Source: Mycolicibacterium goodii (GTDB taxonomy: Bacteria > Actinomycetota > Actinomycetes > Mycobacteriales > Mycobacteriaceae). Taken from it: a stretch of 64,000 bases of DNA. This document shows positions 1-7,725 of this stretch, piece by piece; position 1 is the first letter of the stretch, and every line of letters starts with the position of its first letter. The stretch lies in assembly GCF_022370755.2 (NCBI RefSeq), contig NZ_CP092364.2, positions 2,232,001 through 2,296,000 of the forward strand, in the 5' to 3' direction. Made by a program: the position numbers and the translations under genes. The notes under the pieces were generated by a model. The model ran no database searches. It saw only the letters and a program-made list of their open reading frames with translations, and was not told where the DNA came from.

Positions 1-354
1 CTCGGCGCCAGGACGGCCGAGGCTCTCCAGGATGCCCGCACGCGCGGACTGCCAGAAACTCGTGGCGTCGAGGAGTTCGACCAGGAAGAAGAAGCCGCCC
101 GCGGTCTGCACGCGTTCCCGCACCTGACCGAGCAGGTGTGTCTTGCCCGAACCGGCAGGCCCGCGGACCACGACCCCGAGTGGGCTGGAATCGGTCTCGC
201 GTGAGGCGTCGTCGAACGCGGCGAGCACATCGGCCATCGCCCGCTCGTGCAGTCCAGGCACGTGCAGTGCGCCCTGTGAATGCCACAGATCGTCGGCGGT
301 GGGCGCCCAGGTGAGCCTCAGCGCGCTGAGCGCTTCCCGTTCGTGTTGCTGCAT
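1..354 (-). CDS. AAA-type ATPase, N-terminal part (runs off window)
   Basis: The first 118 codons of a larger protein are present, and the gene continues beyond the left edge. A Walker A P-loop GPAGSGKT lies at residues 65-72, preceded by an N-terminal segment of about 60 residues and followed by a hydrophobic strand (FFFLVELLD) typical of a P-loop NTPase core. The ATG overlaps the stop of the upstream gene by one base (TGATG), so the two genes are probably translated together. The nucleotide-binding role is read from the P-loop. The biological role is unknown, and the family cannot be named without the remaining sequence. Confidence 0.75.
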   Translation of the reverse strand, partial: MQQHEREALSALRLTWAPTADDLWHSQGALHVPGLHERAMADVLAAFDDASRETDSSPLGVVVRGPAGSGKTHLLGQVRERVQTAGGFFFLVELLDATSFWQSARAGILESLGRPGAE

Positions 355-1043
355 CAGGACTCGATCGCGATCAGGTGTTTGTTCTGGTCACCGATGCGCA
401 CCGCGGCGGCCCGATCGGTTTCGGTCAGCGTCTTCTGGTTCTCCTCGGGTATGAGGCTCACACCCGGCTGCTGGTAGAGGCTTATCAGTGCCGCGTCGAC
501 CTCCTTGCGCGGCAGGTCTGTCACCTCGCCGCGCAGCCGGCTCAGGCTGACCCAGCCTCCTGGCCGGTCGGCCAGCCGAGCGTAGGCGGCCCGCAGGGCC
601 TCTTCCGCGCGTGGCGCGAGCGCATACCCGCTTGCGGTGCCCGGGATCGGCGCTGTGTCGGGAGGGGCAGGGGCGTCGGGCGAGTCGTCCGGCAGGAAGA
701 CGTCGGCCGGCGAGAGGTCGGCCCGTTCGAAATGGCGGTGCAGCGCCCTGAGCACCGTGTAGAGCGCGCGGCCCTGACCGGTCGCGCGGGGCGGTGTGTC
801 GGCTTCGAACAGCCGACGGCACAACGCCCAACCGGCGTCGGTGAGTTCATGCACCAACGGCCTGCCCGGGGCGGTCTCGATCAACCCCAACTCGTTGAGC
901 CGTTCACGGCCGGGCTTGTCGAGTTTCGGCCCCAGCCGCTCCAGGTCCGGATTGGGCACCGGCCGCGACTCGGCCATCAGCACCAGCAGAACTGCCTGTT
1001 CAGTGCCGGTCAGTTCGTCTGGGGCGACGTTCAACGGGCTCAC
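354..1043 (-). CDS. Conserved hypothetical partner of the downstream ATPase
   Basis: I do not recognise this 229-residue soluble protein. It has no signal peptide or membrane segment. Its N-terminal 90 residues (LTGTEQAVLLVLMAE, then a helix-rich stretch ending in LTDAGWALCRRLF) look like a winged-helix fold. A proline/alanine/aspartate-rich linker near residues 115-140 precedes a second helical region. The GTG start at 1043 is chosen because the frame upstream looks non-coding, but in-frame starts extend to 1118. It overlaps the ATPase gene by one base, which suggests that the pair forms one functional unit. Confidence 0.6.
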   Translation of the reverse strand: MSPLNVAPDELTGTEQAVLLVLMAESRPVPNPDLERLGPKLDKPGRERLNELGLIETAPGRPLVHELTDAGWALCRRLFEADTPPRATGQGRALYTVLRALHRHFERADLSPADVFLPDDSPDAPAPPDTAPIPGTASGYALAPRAEEALRAAYARLADRPGGWVSLSRLRGEVTDLPRKEVDAALISLYQQPGVSLIPEENQKTLTETDRAAAVRIGDQNKHLIAIES

Positions 1044-1179
1044 CTTTCTGCCGTCACGTGTATCGATTGTCGGGGCGCGGGCGGCCTCCTGCACGTTACA
1101 GCGAACGTCGGGACGCACGGGAATGCCGACAATATGGCTGACCCACAGCGCATTCCCAGCGCCGCGGCGATCGCGCTGC

Positions 1180-2409
1180 TCAGCGGGGCGCGTCGAGGGG
1201 TTGCTTCGGATCGGCCAGCCGGTCGGGATCGACCGGTTCGCGCGCCCGGATCAACGCCTTGACGTCGTCGAGCACATCCCACACGTTGACGTTCATCCCC
1301 GCCAGGACCCGGTTGTCGCCGTCGAGCCAGAAGGCGACGAACTCCCGGCCGGGCACGTCGCCGCGGAACACCACGCGGTCGTAGCTCGGGGCGTGGCCGA
1401 CGTACTCCATGCCAAGGTCGTACTGATCGGTGAAGAAGTAGGGCAGTTCGGCGTATTCGGCGTCGCGGCCCAACATGCCCGCGACGGCCACCGCGGGCTG
1501 CTTGAGCGCGTTGGCCCAGTGTTCGGTGCGGATGCGACCCCCGTACAGCGGGTGGTGCGCCGCGGCTATGTCGCCGACGGCATAGATGTCCGGATCGCTG
1601 GTGCGCAGGGACGCGTCGACCAGGACGCCTCCGTCGGCGGTCTGCAATCCGGCCTGTTCGGCCAGCGCGATGTTCGGCGCCGCGCCGACCGCGACCAGCA
1701 CCGCATCGGCCGAGACAGTGGAGCCGTCGCCGAGGCGCAGTCCGGTCGCGACGCCGTCGGCGGTGGTGATCTCGTCCACGGTCTGCTCCAGCCGCAGGTC
1801 CACTCCGTGACCGCGATGCAACTGCGCGAACACCTCGGCGACCTCGGCGCCCAGCGCACCGAGCAGCGGCAGGCGGGCGGTCTCGACGACGGTGACGTCG
1901 GCCCCGCGGGTACGTGCACTCGCGGCGACCTCGAGCCCGATCCATCCCGCGCCCACGACCGCAAGCGATGTGCCTTCGGTCAGAACCGAGTTGAGCGCGG
2001 CAGCGTCGTCGACCGTGCGCAGATGGTGCACGCCTGCCGCATCCGCGCCGGGAAGCGGTAGCCGCCGCGACTCCGACCCGGTGGCCAACAGCAGCTTGTC
2101 GTAGGCCACCGCCGACCCGTCGGGCAGCGTCACGGTGTGGTCGGCGGGGTTGATCGCCCTGACCTCGGTGCCGAGCCGCAGCGCCACGTGGTGATCGCGG
2201 TACCACGACGGCGGTTGAACGGTGAACTCATCGAGGGTCTTCTTGCCGGTCAGGTACTCCTTGGACAGCGGCGGGCGCTCGTACGGCAGCTTGTCCTCGG
2301 CCCCGAACAGCAGAATTTGACCGTTGAAGTCGTTGTCGCGCAACGCTTCCGCAGCTTTGGCGCCGGCCAGGCCGCCGCCGATGATGACGAATGTGGACGC
2401 CCCGGTCAT
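1180..2409 (-). CDS. NAD(P)H-dependent ferredoxin reductase, FAD-binding
   Basis: This 409-residue flavoprotein belongs to the pyridine nucleotide-disulphide oxidoreductase class I ferredoxin reductases and resembles M. tuberculosis Rv0688. The FAD dinucleotide motif GGGLAG is at residues 11-16, and the NAD(P) motif GAGWIG at 153-158 is followed by an acidic residue (VVE), which suggests NADH preference. A C-terminal reductase domain follows. In such systems the enzyme passes electrons from NAD(P)H to a ferredoxin that serves a P450 or dioxygenase; no ferredoxin is adjacent. It is the last gene of a minus-strand cluster, 11 bp after the DUF72 gene. Confidence 0.9.
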   Translation of the reverse strand: MTGASTFVIIGGGLAGAKAAEALRDNDFNGQILLFGAEDKLPYERPPLSKEYLTGKKTLDEFTVQPPSWYRDHHVALRLGTEVRAINPADHTVTLPDGSAVAYDKLLLATGSESRRLPLPGADAAGVHHLRTVDDAAALNSVLTEGTSLAVVGAGWIGLEVAASARTRGADVTVVETARLPLLGALGAEVAEVFAQLHRGHGVDLRLEQTVDEITTADGVATGLRLGDGSTVSADAVLVAVGAAPNIALAEQAGLQTADGGVLVDASLRTSDPDIYAVGDIAAAHHPLYGGRIRTEHWANALKQPAVAVAGMLGRDAEYAELPYFFTDQYDLGMEYVGHAPSYDRVVFRGDVPGREFVAFWLDGDNRVLAGMNVNVWDVLDDVKALIRAREPVDPDRLADPKQPLDAPR

Positions 2410-2420
2410 GCCGACTCAGC

Positions 2421-3149
2421 CTACTCGTGTGCCACGAGTTCCTTGAGCGTTCGGGCGTTCCGGACCGCATGGCCGCCGAGATCGTTGTTGAAATAGACCA
2501 CCACGCGGTGACCGTCGTGATGCCACCGCAGAATCCGTTCGGCCCACCATCGCAACTGGTCGTCGGGGTACGAACCGGCGTAGATCGACTCATGGGGCGG
2601 ACCGTGCAACCGGATGTACACCAGCTCGCTCGTGGCCACCGGTTCGCACACCAGGCCGGGCCCGCTCATCACGACATAGGCGGCATTGTGGCGTCGCAGG
2701 AGCGCATACACGGCCGGGTGGTCCCACGATGCGTGCCGGAGTTCCATCGCCACCGGGATGTGATCGGGCACCAGCGTCAGGAATTCGTCGAGGAGCGCGT
2801 CGTCGCGTTCGAGCGCCGGATGTGGTTGCACCAGCAGGGCTTCGGCGCACCCGTCGAGCACCGACCAGCACCGCACGAATCGCTCGATCCACGGTTCGGG
2901 TGAGCGCAGACGGCGGAAGTGGGTCAGACCGCGGTGCGCCTTGACCGACATCGTGAACCCGTCGGGCAACTGGCGGCGCCAGCCGGCGAACGCCGTCTCC
3001 TTGGGCCACCGGTAGTAACTGGCATTGAGCTCGACGGTGTCGAACACCTCGGTGTACCGCGACAACCGCGCCGACGACGGTGTGCCCTGCGGATACAACA
3101 CGTCACGCCAGTGGTCGTAGGACCACCCCGAGGTGCCGATCCGGATCAT
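2421..3149 (-). CDS. DUF72 family protein
   Basis: This 242-residue protein has the DUF72 signature: an opening MIRIGTSGWSY, the internal motif SVKAHRGLTH, and a late VYFNNDLGGHAVRNA segment. The family adopts a TIM-barrel-like fold and has no firmly assigned reaction. The ATG start lies six bases after the stop of the lipoprotein gene, and ferredoxin reductase follows after 11 bp, so the three genes are probably co-transcribed. Confidence 0.85.
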   Translation of the reverse strand: MIRIGTSGWSYDHWRDVLYPQGTPSSARLSRYTEVFDTVELNASYYRWPKETAFAGWRRQLPDGFTMSVKAHRGLTHFRRLRSPEPWIERFVRCWSVLDGCAEALLVQPHPALERDDALLDEFLTLVPDHIPVAMELRHASWDHPAVYALLRRHNAAYVVMSGPGLVCEPVATSELVYIRLHGPPHESIYAGSYPDDQLRWWAERILRWHHDGHRVVVYFNNDLGGHAVRNARTLKELVAHE

Positions 3150-3155
3150 GTCTCC

Positions 3156-3755
3156 TCATGGGATGTCGGTGTAGGTCAGGGTGTAACCGTCAGCGGAGAA
3201 CGTGAAACCTTTGCCGCTCAGCTCACGCACGCACGACACGCCGGTTTCTTCCTGGACGTTGCACCGAAATCCGGCGACCGCAAGGGCTTTGCCGAACGGC
3301 AGCGTCTCGACGGTGTCCTGGCTCCCGGTGGGGGAATCGACCGAGAACAGCGGATCTTCGAGTGCCAGGAACCCGGCGTCGTGCTCGCGGTCCACCGCGA
3401 TCGCGTTTGGCGCCGTGGGTTCGCCGTCGACGATCACCTCGGGCGCGCCCGTGATCGGCAGCCCGGAGCTCAGCCCGTTCGACGATTCACACCCGGCCCG
3501 GTCGCGGGGCAGGATCGCGCACTGCCACCGCCCGCTCGGAGTGGTGAAGTAGTAGCCGGTGCGGCCGTCGACGGTCATCGCGTAGTCGGCGGCGTTCACC
3601 AGGTTCGTCGTGCCGTACTGCGGGACGGCCGTGGTGGTCGGCGTCGGGGTGCGCGACGGTGCGTCACCGGTGTTGATCACGGCCCCCGATGAGCAGCCGG
3701 CGAGCGCACCGGCCGCCAGGACCACCTGGACCACCCTCACGACACAAATCCTCAC
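3156..3755 (-). CDS. Putative lipoprotein
   Basis: The 199-residue product starts with a short positively charged segment and a hydrophobic core ending in a lipobox (ALAGC, Cys about residue 20). It should therefore be exported, lipidated and anchored to the outer face of the membrane. A Ser/Thr/Pro-rich tether follows. The remaining globular part holds two Cys pairs (QCAILPRDRAGC and RCNVQEETGVSC), which may form disulphides in the periplasm. No enzymatic motif is seen. The GTG at 3755 is preferred because it places the signal peptide at the N-terminus. Confidence 0.7.
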   Translation of the reverse strand: MRICVVRVVQVVLAAGALAGCSSGAVINTGDAPSRTPTPTTTAVPQYGTTNLVNAADYAMTVDGRTGYYFTTPSGRWQCAILPRDRAGCESSNGLSSGLPITGAPEVIVDGEPTAPNAIAVDREHDAGFLALEDPLFSVDSPTGSQDTVETLPFGKALAVAGFRCNVQEETGVSCVRELSGKGFTFSADGYTLTYTDIP

Positions 3756-3766
3756 GGCGCCAGACC

Positions 3767-4015
3767 CTAGCCCACGCACACCTCGCCGCCGAGAAGCAGA
3801 AGCGGCCACAGCGCCGCCACCTGCCCGAACGCGACGAGGTTGGCGCCGGCCGGAAGCCTGGTCAGCAACTGTGCCTCGATCAACTGCACCTGATCGGCAT
3901 GGAAGAAGCTCCACACCAGGCCGATCGTCAGGTAGGGGATGGCGAGCCACAGCGCGGTTTCGATCATCTGCTCGACAGTGACCTTGTGGCTCATGAGCCG
4001 TCGCACTCGGTCCAT
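3767..4015 (-). CDS. Small membrane protein B flanking the MpaB gene
   Basis: This 82-residue protein has a first hydrophobic segment (ALWLAIPYLTIGLVWSFF) and a second hydrophobic C-terminal segment ending in GGEVCVG. Its ATG overlaps the stop of the DUF2236 gene in a TGATG junction, so translation is coupled. It is related to the small protein encoded at 4886-5110: both share an aliphatic-PYL-x-x-GL-x-WS helix, a short HxD loop and a terminal G-x-V-C motif. The function is unknown. A membrane anchor or electron-transfer partner of the DUF2236 protein is an inference from context. Confidence 0.7.
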   Translation of the reverse strand: MDRVRRLMSHKVTVEQMIETALWLAIPYLTIGLVWSFFHADQVQLIEAQLLTRLPAGANLVAFGQVAALWPLLLLGGEVCVG

Positions 4016-4884
4016 CAGATCAGCGGCTTGCCGGTACGGATACGTCGGCGCACATCGGCGAGCAGCAGGTAGCTGCCGCCCTGCCGGATGAAGACAGGAA
4101 GAAAGCGGTTGCCGAATGCCACCAGCAGGAACAGCCACTCGAACAGGAGCTGCCTGCGGTGGCCCCACGGGATGCCGAGCGCCTCACGGAACACCGGGGC
4201 CAGAAATCCCCCGGTGAGGAACGCCAGCAGCGGCCGGAACGGGAGCGCCAGCAGCGGGTTGATCATCGTGAGATCCACCAGATCGCGCAGGTATTTCGCG
4301 ACGACGTCGTCGATCGCGATCTGCGCGCAGGCGAGGTTCCAGTAGTCGTCGAACCCGGCGCGGGTGGCCGGCCACTGGTCCGGACAAACCTGCAGGGTGG
4401 TGCCGAGCGTGGCGGCCGAGCGGTAGAACTGCTCGGCCTGCTCGGAGGTCATCTGGCCCCGCAGCAGTTGATAGATGTCCTCCAAGCCGACGAACAGGCA
4501 CGCCGCGACCCACATCTGCAGTTCGCGGTCGAATGCGTTGTAGCGCACCGGGCTGTGCGGTCCCGATCGGACCTGTCGGTGCGCACCGTCGACGGCGGCA
4601 CGGAACGCCGCGCGGTCTTCGTCGTCACCGAGGATCGCGACCGCGAGATAACTGAACGTGGTGCGGGCCCGCTTCCAGGGATGCCTGAGCAGATTGCCGG
4701 AGTCCACTGGGCTCTCGACGACGCCGTGGCCGACACCGGGGCGGGCGAGTTGCATGATGACGTTGGCCGCACCCGCGGCGAACGCCCACAGATCCATCGC
4801 GTCGGCGATGGTGACGCCTTCCCGGTCGTCCCAGCGTGCGGTGCGGCGGTTGACCGAGATCCGGGTGCGCGTGGTGTCGGCCAT
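4015..4884 (-). CDS. Oxygenase MpaB/DUF2236 family protein
   Basis: This 289-residue protein resembles the DUF2236 (MpaB/latex-clearing-protein-like, probably haem-binding) family. It has an AxxLARPGVGHGV opening, a GAHRQV histidine motif near residue 105, and a C-terminal pair of hydrophobic stretches (LLALPFRPLLAFLTGGF and LLFEWLFLLVAFGNRF). The usual WVHA motif reads WVAA here, so one histidine expected for the family is absent, and activity may differ. The gene sits between two related small membrane protein genes with a 1-bp gap upstream and a 1-bp overlap downstream. Confidence 0.75.
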   Translation of the reverse strand: MADTTRTRISVNRRTARWDDREGVTIADAMDLWAFAAGAANVIMQLARPGVGHGVVESPVDSGNLLRHPWKRARTTFSYLAVAILGDDEDRAAFRAAVDGAHRQVRSGPHSPVRYNAFDRELQMWVAACLFVGLEDIYQLLRGQMTSEQAEQFYRSAATLGTTLQVCPDQWPATRAGFDDYWNLACAQIAIDDVVAKYLRDLVDLTMINPLLALPFRPLLAFLTGGFLAPVFREALGIPWGHRRQLLFEWLFLLVAFGNRFLPVFIRQGGSYLLLADVRRRIRTGKPLI

Positions 4885-4885
4885 A

Positions 4886-5110
4886 TCAGCTCATACAGAC
4901 GTTGCCGAACAACAACACCGGCCAGGACACGATCGAACCGAGGAACGACACCACGGCGTCCACGCGGTCCATGCCTGCGAGATGATCGTTGTGGGTCGAC
5001 GACCAGAGCAAGCCGACAGCCAGGTAGGGCACCGCGAGGATGATCGCGGTGCCGATCCATTCGGCGATCGTCATCTGGAAACCGAGGATCTTGCGTACTG
5101 CGGTCAGCAT
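4886..5110 (-). CDS. Small membrane protein A flanking the MpaB gene
   Basis: This 74-residue product has two hydrophobic segments (IGTAIILAVPYLAVGLLWSS and a C-terminal stretch ending GNVCMS). It is the first gene of the three-gene unit with DUF2236 and a second related small protein. The ATG at 5110 is the first in-frame start that gives a compact product. The conserved C-terminal cysteine and the HxD loop between the helices are shared with the product of 3767-4015. No function is known. Confidence 0.68.
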   Translation of the reverse strand: MLTAVRKILGFQMTIAEWIGTAIILAVPYLAVGLLWSSTHNDHLAGMDRVDAVVSFLGSIVSWPVLLFGNVCMS

Positions 5111-5237
5111 GTCACCATTCCCCCCACCCACGCTCGACGACGTTGCCGGCGTCCCTATGTTAATGGCGATTCTCCTGGGGGTGCGGTGAATCGGCGCGAT
5201 CCGACCTCGGTTTCGCGTGATCGCACGGCGCATGCGG

Positions 5238-5942
5238 TCAGCTCGTCGCGTGCTCCTGGGTTCGGCTCACCTGCCTGCGCAGGTCGTCATCGAGCGTGGT
5301 GCGCACGAGCGCGGCCGCGAGTTCGGCGGTGCGCCGGCCGGCGAGTTTCTCCAGCGCCGCGGGGTCGGCGGGCAGGCCGAGGTCCCGCGCCGCCTCGAGG
5401 GTGCGCTCGTCGAAGAACGGCCGCACCCACGTCCAGGTGTCCTGCACCTCGCGCAGGAAGATGTCGGCACCGGTGTCGCCGATACCCTTGAATTCCTTCA
5501 GCAGTCGCCGTGCCGCATCGACGTCGCGGTCGGCTTCGGCGGCGAGACGACGAAGGTCACCGCCGTAGCGGTCGGTCACCAGGGTGGCCATGTCGGTGAG
5601 GCGGGTCGCCGAGCTCTCGTCGTACCGGACGTAGTGGGCGCGGCCGAACGCCTCGATGAACTCGTGCCGCTCGGCGCCGAGGACGGCCGACGGGGTGCGC
5701 AGGCCGCTGCCGAACAGCTCGCGTGCGGCGGCCGTGGCGAGGCCCGCGTCGATCGGCTTGCTGGCCAGCATGCACAGCACCAGCAGCTCGAACAGCGGCA
5801 TTGGTTTGTCGGCCAAGTGGATGCCCGCGTCGTCGGCGTAGGTACGGCCCGCGGCGTCCAGCAGTCGGCGGACCACGTCTTTCCGGGCGTCTTTCCGGGC
5901 GTCTTTCCGGGCGTCCTTCACGGTGTCCTTCTCGGTGGTCAT
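5238..5942 (-). CDS. HhH-GPD (endonuclease III-like) protein
   Basis: This 234-residue protein has the helix-hairpin-helix DNA-binding motif LKEFKGIGDTGADIFL near residues 150-165 and the overall length of a DNA glycosylase. The Lys expected in a bifunctional endonuclease III (GRKTA) is replaced by Asp (GDTGA). The C-terminal four-cysteine iron-sulphur loop is absent, so the protein may be a monofunctional glycosylase or a non-catalytic relative. The ATG at 5942 (MTTEKDTVK) is preferred over an upstream start. The first 20 residues contain a KDAR repeat encoded by a 12-bp DNA repeat. Confidence 0.72.
   Translation of the reverse strand: MTTEKDTVKDARKDARKDARKDVVRRLLDAAGRTYADDAGIHLADKPMPLFELLVLCMLASKPIDAGLATAAARELFGSGLRTPSAVLGAERHEFIEAFGRAHYVRYDESSATRLTDMATLVTDRYGGDLRRLAAEADRDVDAARRLLKEFKGIGDTGADIFLREVQDTWTWVRPFFDERTLEAARDLGLPADPAALEKLAGRRTAELAAALVRTTLDDDLRRQVSRTQEHATS
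5876..5915. repeat. 12-bp tandem repeat inside the HhH-GPD gene
   Basis: Three perfect copies of the 12-mer CGTCTTTCCGGG, followed by a degenerate fourth, lie inside the 5' end of the HhH-GPD gene. On the coding strand each unit encodes KDAR, so copy-number change would leave the reading frame intact and alter only the length of a charged N-terminal extension. Confidence 0.9.
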
Positions 5943-6038
5943 GAAGTGGCGCGTACCCGGTGGGGGCGAGGCGAAACTCCGGCCGTGTCGCACCGCAGTT
6001 CCACCGGCTACTGCGCACTCAGACCGAGCGCGAGCGGG

Positions 6039-7463
6039 TCACTCCGAGGATTTCAGCTCCTCACGGAACGCGGCCTCCCGCGCCAGGTGACGCGGACGCT
6101 TGCGCAGCACCGCCCACGCGATGCCCAGCACGATGAACCAGACCGGCGTCACCAGCAGGGCCTGCAGCGTGTCGGCCTTCTGGGTGAATGCCCACACCAG
6201 GAACACGAAGAACGCCAGCACGACCCAGCACATCACCACCCCACCCGGCATCTTGAACGCGGACTCCGCGTGCCGCTGCGGCCGGCGTCTGCGGTACACC
6301 AGGTAGCTGCTCAGGATGATCGTCCACACGAACATGAAGCACAGCGACGAGATCGTGGTCACCAGGGTGAACGCTTCGATGATCGAGTCGCCGACCGCGA
6401 CCATCACGACGCCGGACAGCAGGAACACCCCCGACAGGAACAGTGCGTTCGCGGGGACCCGCCGGGACGTGAGCCGGGCGAACCGGCCGGGCGCGTCGCC
6501 TTCGCTGGCCAGGCCGTAGACCATGCGGGACGTCGAGTAGATGCCGGAGTTGGCCGACGACGCCGCCGAGGTCAGCACCACGAAGTTGACCACCGACGCG
6601 GCGATGCCCAACCCGGCGAGGCTGAACATCGCCACGAACGGGCTGCGCTCCGGGCTGATCTCACGCCACGGGGTCACGGCGATGATGACCGTGAGCGCGG
6701 CGACGTAGAACAGCATCACGCGCACGGGGATCGAGTTGATGGCCCGCGGCAGGTTGCGCTCGGGGTCCTTGGCCTCGGCGGCGGTGGTGCCCACGAGTTC
6801 GATACCGACGAACGCGAACGTCGCGATCTGGAAGCCTGCGACGAATCCCATCGGACCGGTCGGGAAGAAGCCGCCGTCGTTCCACAGGTTCTCGAAGCTC
6901 GCGACGGCCCCGTTGGGCGCGGTGAAGTGGCTGAACACCATGACGAGGCCGACCACGATGAGCGCCAGGATGGCGATGATCTTGATCATCGCGAACCAGA
7001 ACTCGGTCTCGCCGAACGCCTTGACCGTCGGCAGGTTCAGCGTGATCAGCACCACCACGGTGACCAGCGCGGGGATCCAGAGCGGGATGTCGGCCCACCA
7101 GTACGTCACGTAACCCGCGATCGCGACCACGTCGGCCACGCCCGTCACGATCCAGCAGAACCAGTACGTCCAGCCGGTGAAGAAGCCTGCCCACGGGCCG
7201 AGCAGATCGGCCGCGAAGTCGGCGAACGACTTGTAATGCAGGTTGGACAACAGCAGCTCACCCATTGCCCGCATCACGAAGAAAAGCATGAAACCGATGA
7301 TCATGTAGACGAAGATCACCGAAGGGCCGGCGAGCGACACTGTCTTACCCGAGCCCATGAACAGGCCGGTCCCGATCGCACCGCCGATCGCGATGAGCTG
7401 GATGTGACGGTTGGCGAGCTGTCGCGAGAGGTGTTGAGACGCTGCGCGCGTCTGTTCGGGCAT
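6039..7463 (-). CDS. cycA: D-serine/D-alanine/glycine transporter, APC family
   Basis: This 474-residue amino acid permease has about 12 membrane helices. It carries the APC signature IGGAIGTGLFMGSG near residues 26-39 and FVGIELVGTTAAEAKDP near 230, as in CycA. CycA-type proteins import D-serine, D-alanine and glycine by proton symport and are linked to D-cycloserine uptake in mycobacteria. The substrate is assigned by resemblance. The ATG start is followed by a typical positively charged N-terminus. The 262-bp upstream gap separates it from a divergent MFS gene and holds a short palindrome (CTACC-A-GGTAG at 7527-7537). Confidence 0.88.
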   Translation of the reverse strand: MPEQTRAASQHLSRQLANRHIQLIAIGGAIGTGLFMGSGKTVSLAGPSVIFVYMIIGFMLFFVMRAMGELLLSNLHYKSFADFAADLLGPWAGFFTGWTYWFCWIVTGVADVVAIAGYVTYWWADIPLWIPALVTVVVLITLNLPTVKAFGETEFWFAMIKIIAILALIVVGLVMVFSHFTAPNGAVASFENLWNDGGFFPTGPMGFVAGFQIATFAFVGIELVGTTAAEAKDPERNLPRAINSIPVRVMLFYVAALTVIIAVTPWREISPERSPFVAMFSLAGLGIAASVVNFVVLTSAASSANSGIYSTSRMVYGLASEGDAPGRFARLTSRRVPANALFLSGVFLLSGVVMVAVGDSIIEAFTLVTTISSLCFMFVWTIILSSYLVYRRRRPQRHAESAFKMPGGVVMCWVVLAFFVFLVWAFTQKADTLQALLVTPVWFIVLGIAWAVLRKRPRHLAREAAFREELKSSE

Positions 7464-7725
7464 CTATCTGAGCCTTTCGGGTTGAGCTACCGGTGTTTGC
7501 ACGCGATCTCGACGGCGTGGCTCAAACTACCAGGTAGAAAGCGCAATTCGGGGACGTGCCTGGCTCTGGCGCCGAGCGGTCCGGGGCCGTCGGCTCCATG
7601 GGAGACGAACGGTGCCGCAGCGTGGAGGGTTCACGCTCGATTACCGGCGATGTGATCCGTCCGGCTCCCTGGTGCGTCATATCTCATGACGCCCGGATCG
7701 GGCGGACGGACAGGATGGAGCACAG

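Noticed and set aside
7527-7537. CTACC-A-GGTAG palindrome before cycA
   Set aside because: It is short and has no recognised regulator consensus, so it is mentioned only in the cycA entry.
5217-7655. 812-codon plus-strand frame across the HhH-GPD and cycA genes
   Set aside because: Its composition is dominated by His, Arg, Asp and Gln, and it lies opposite two well-supported genes.
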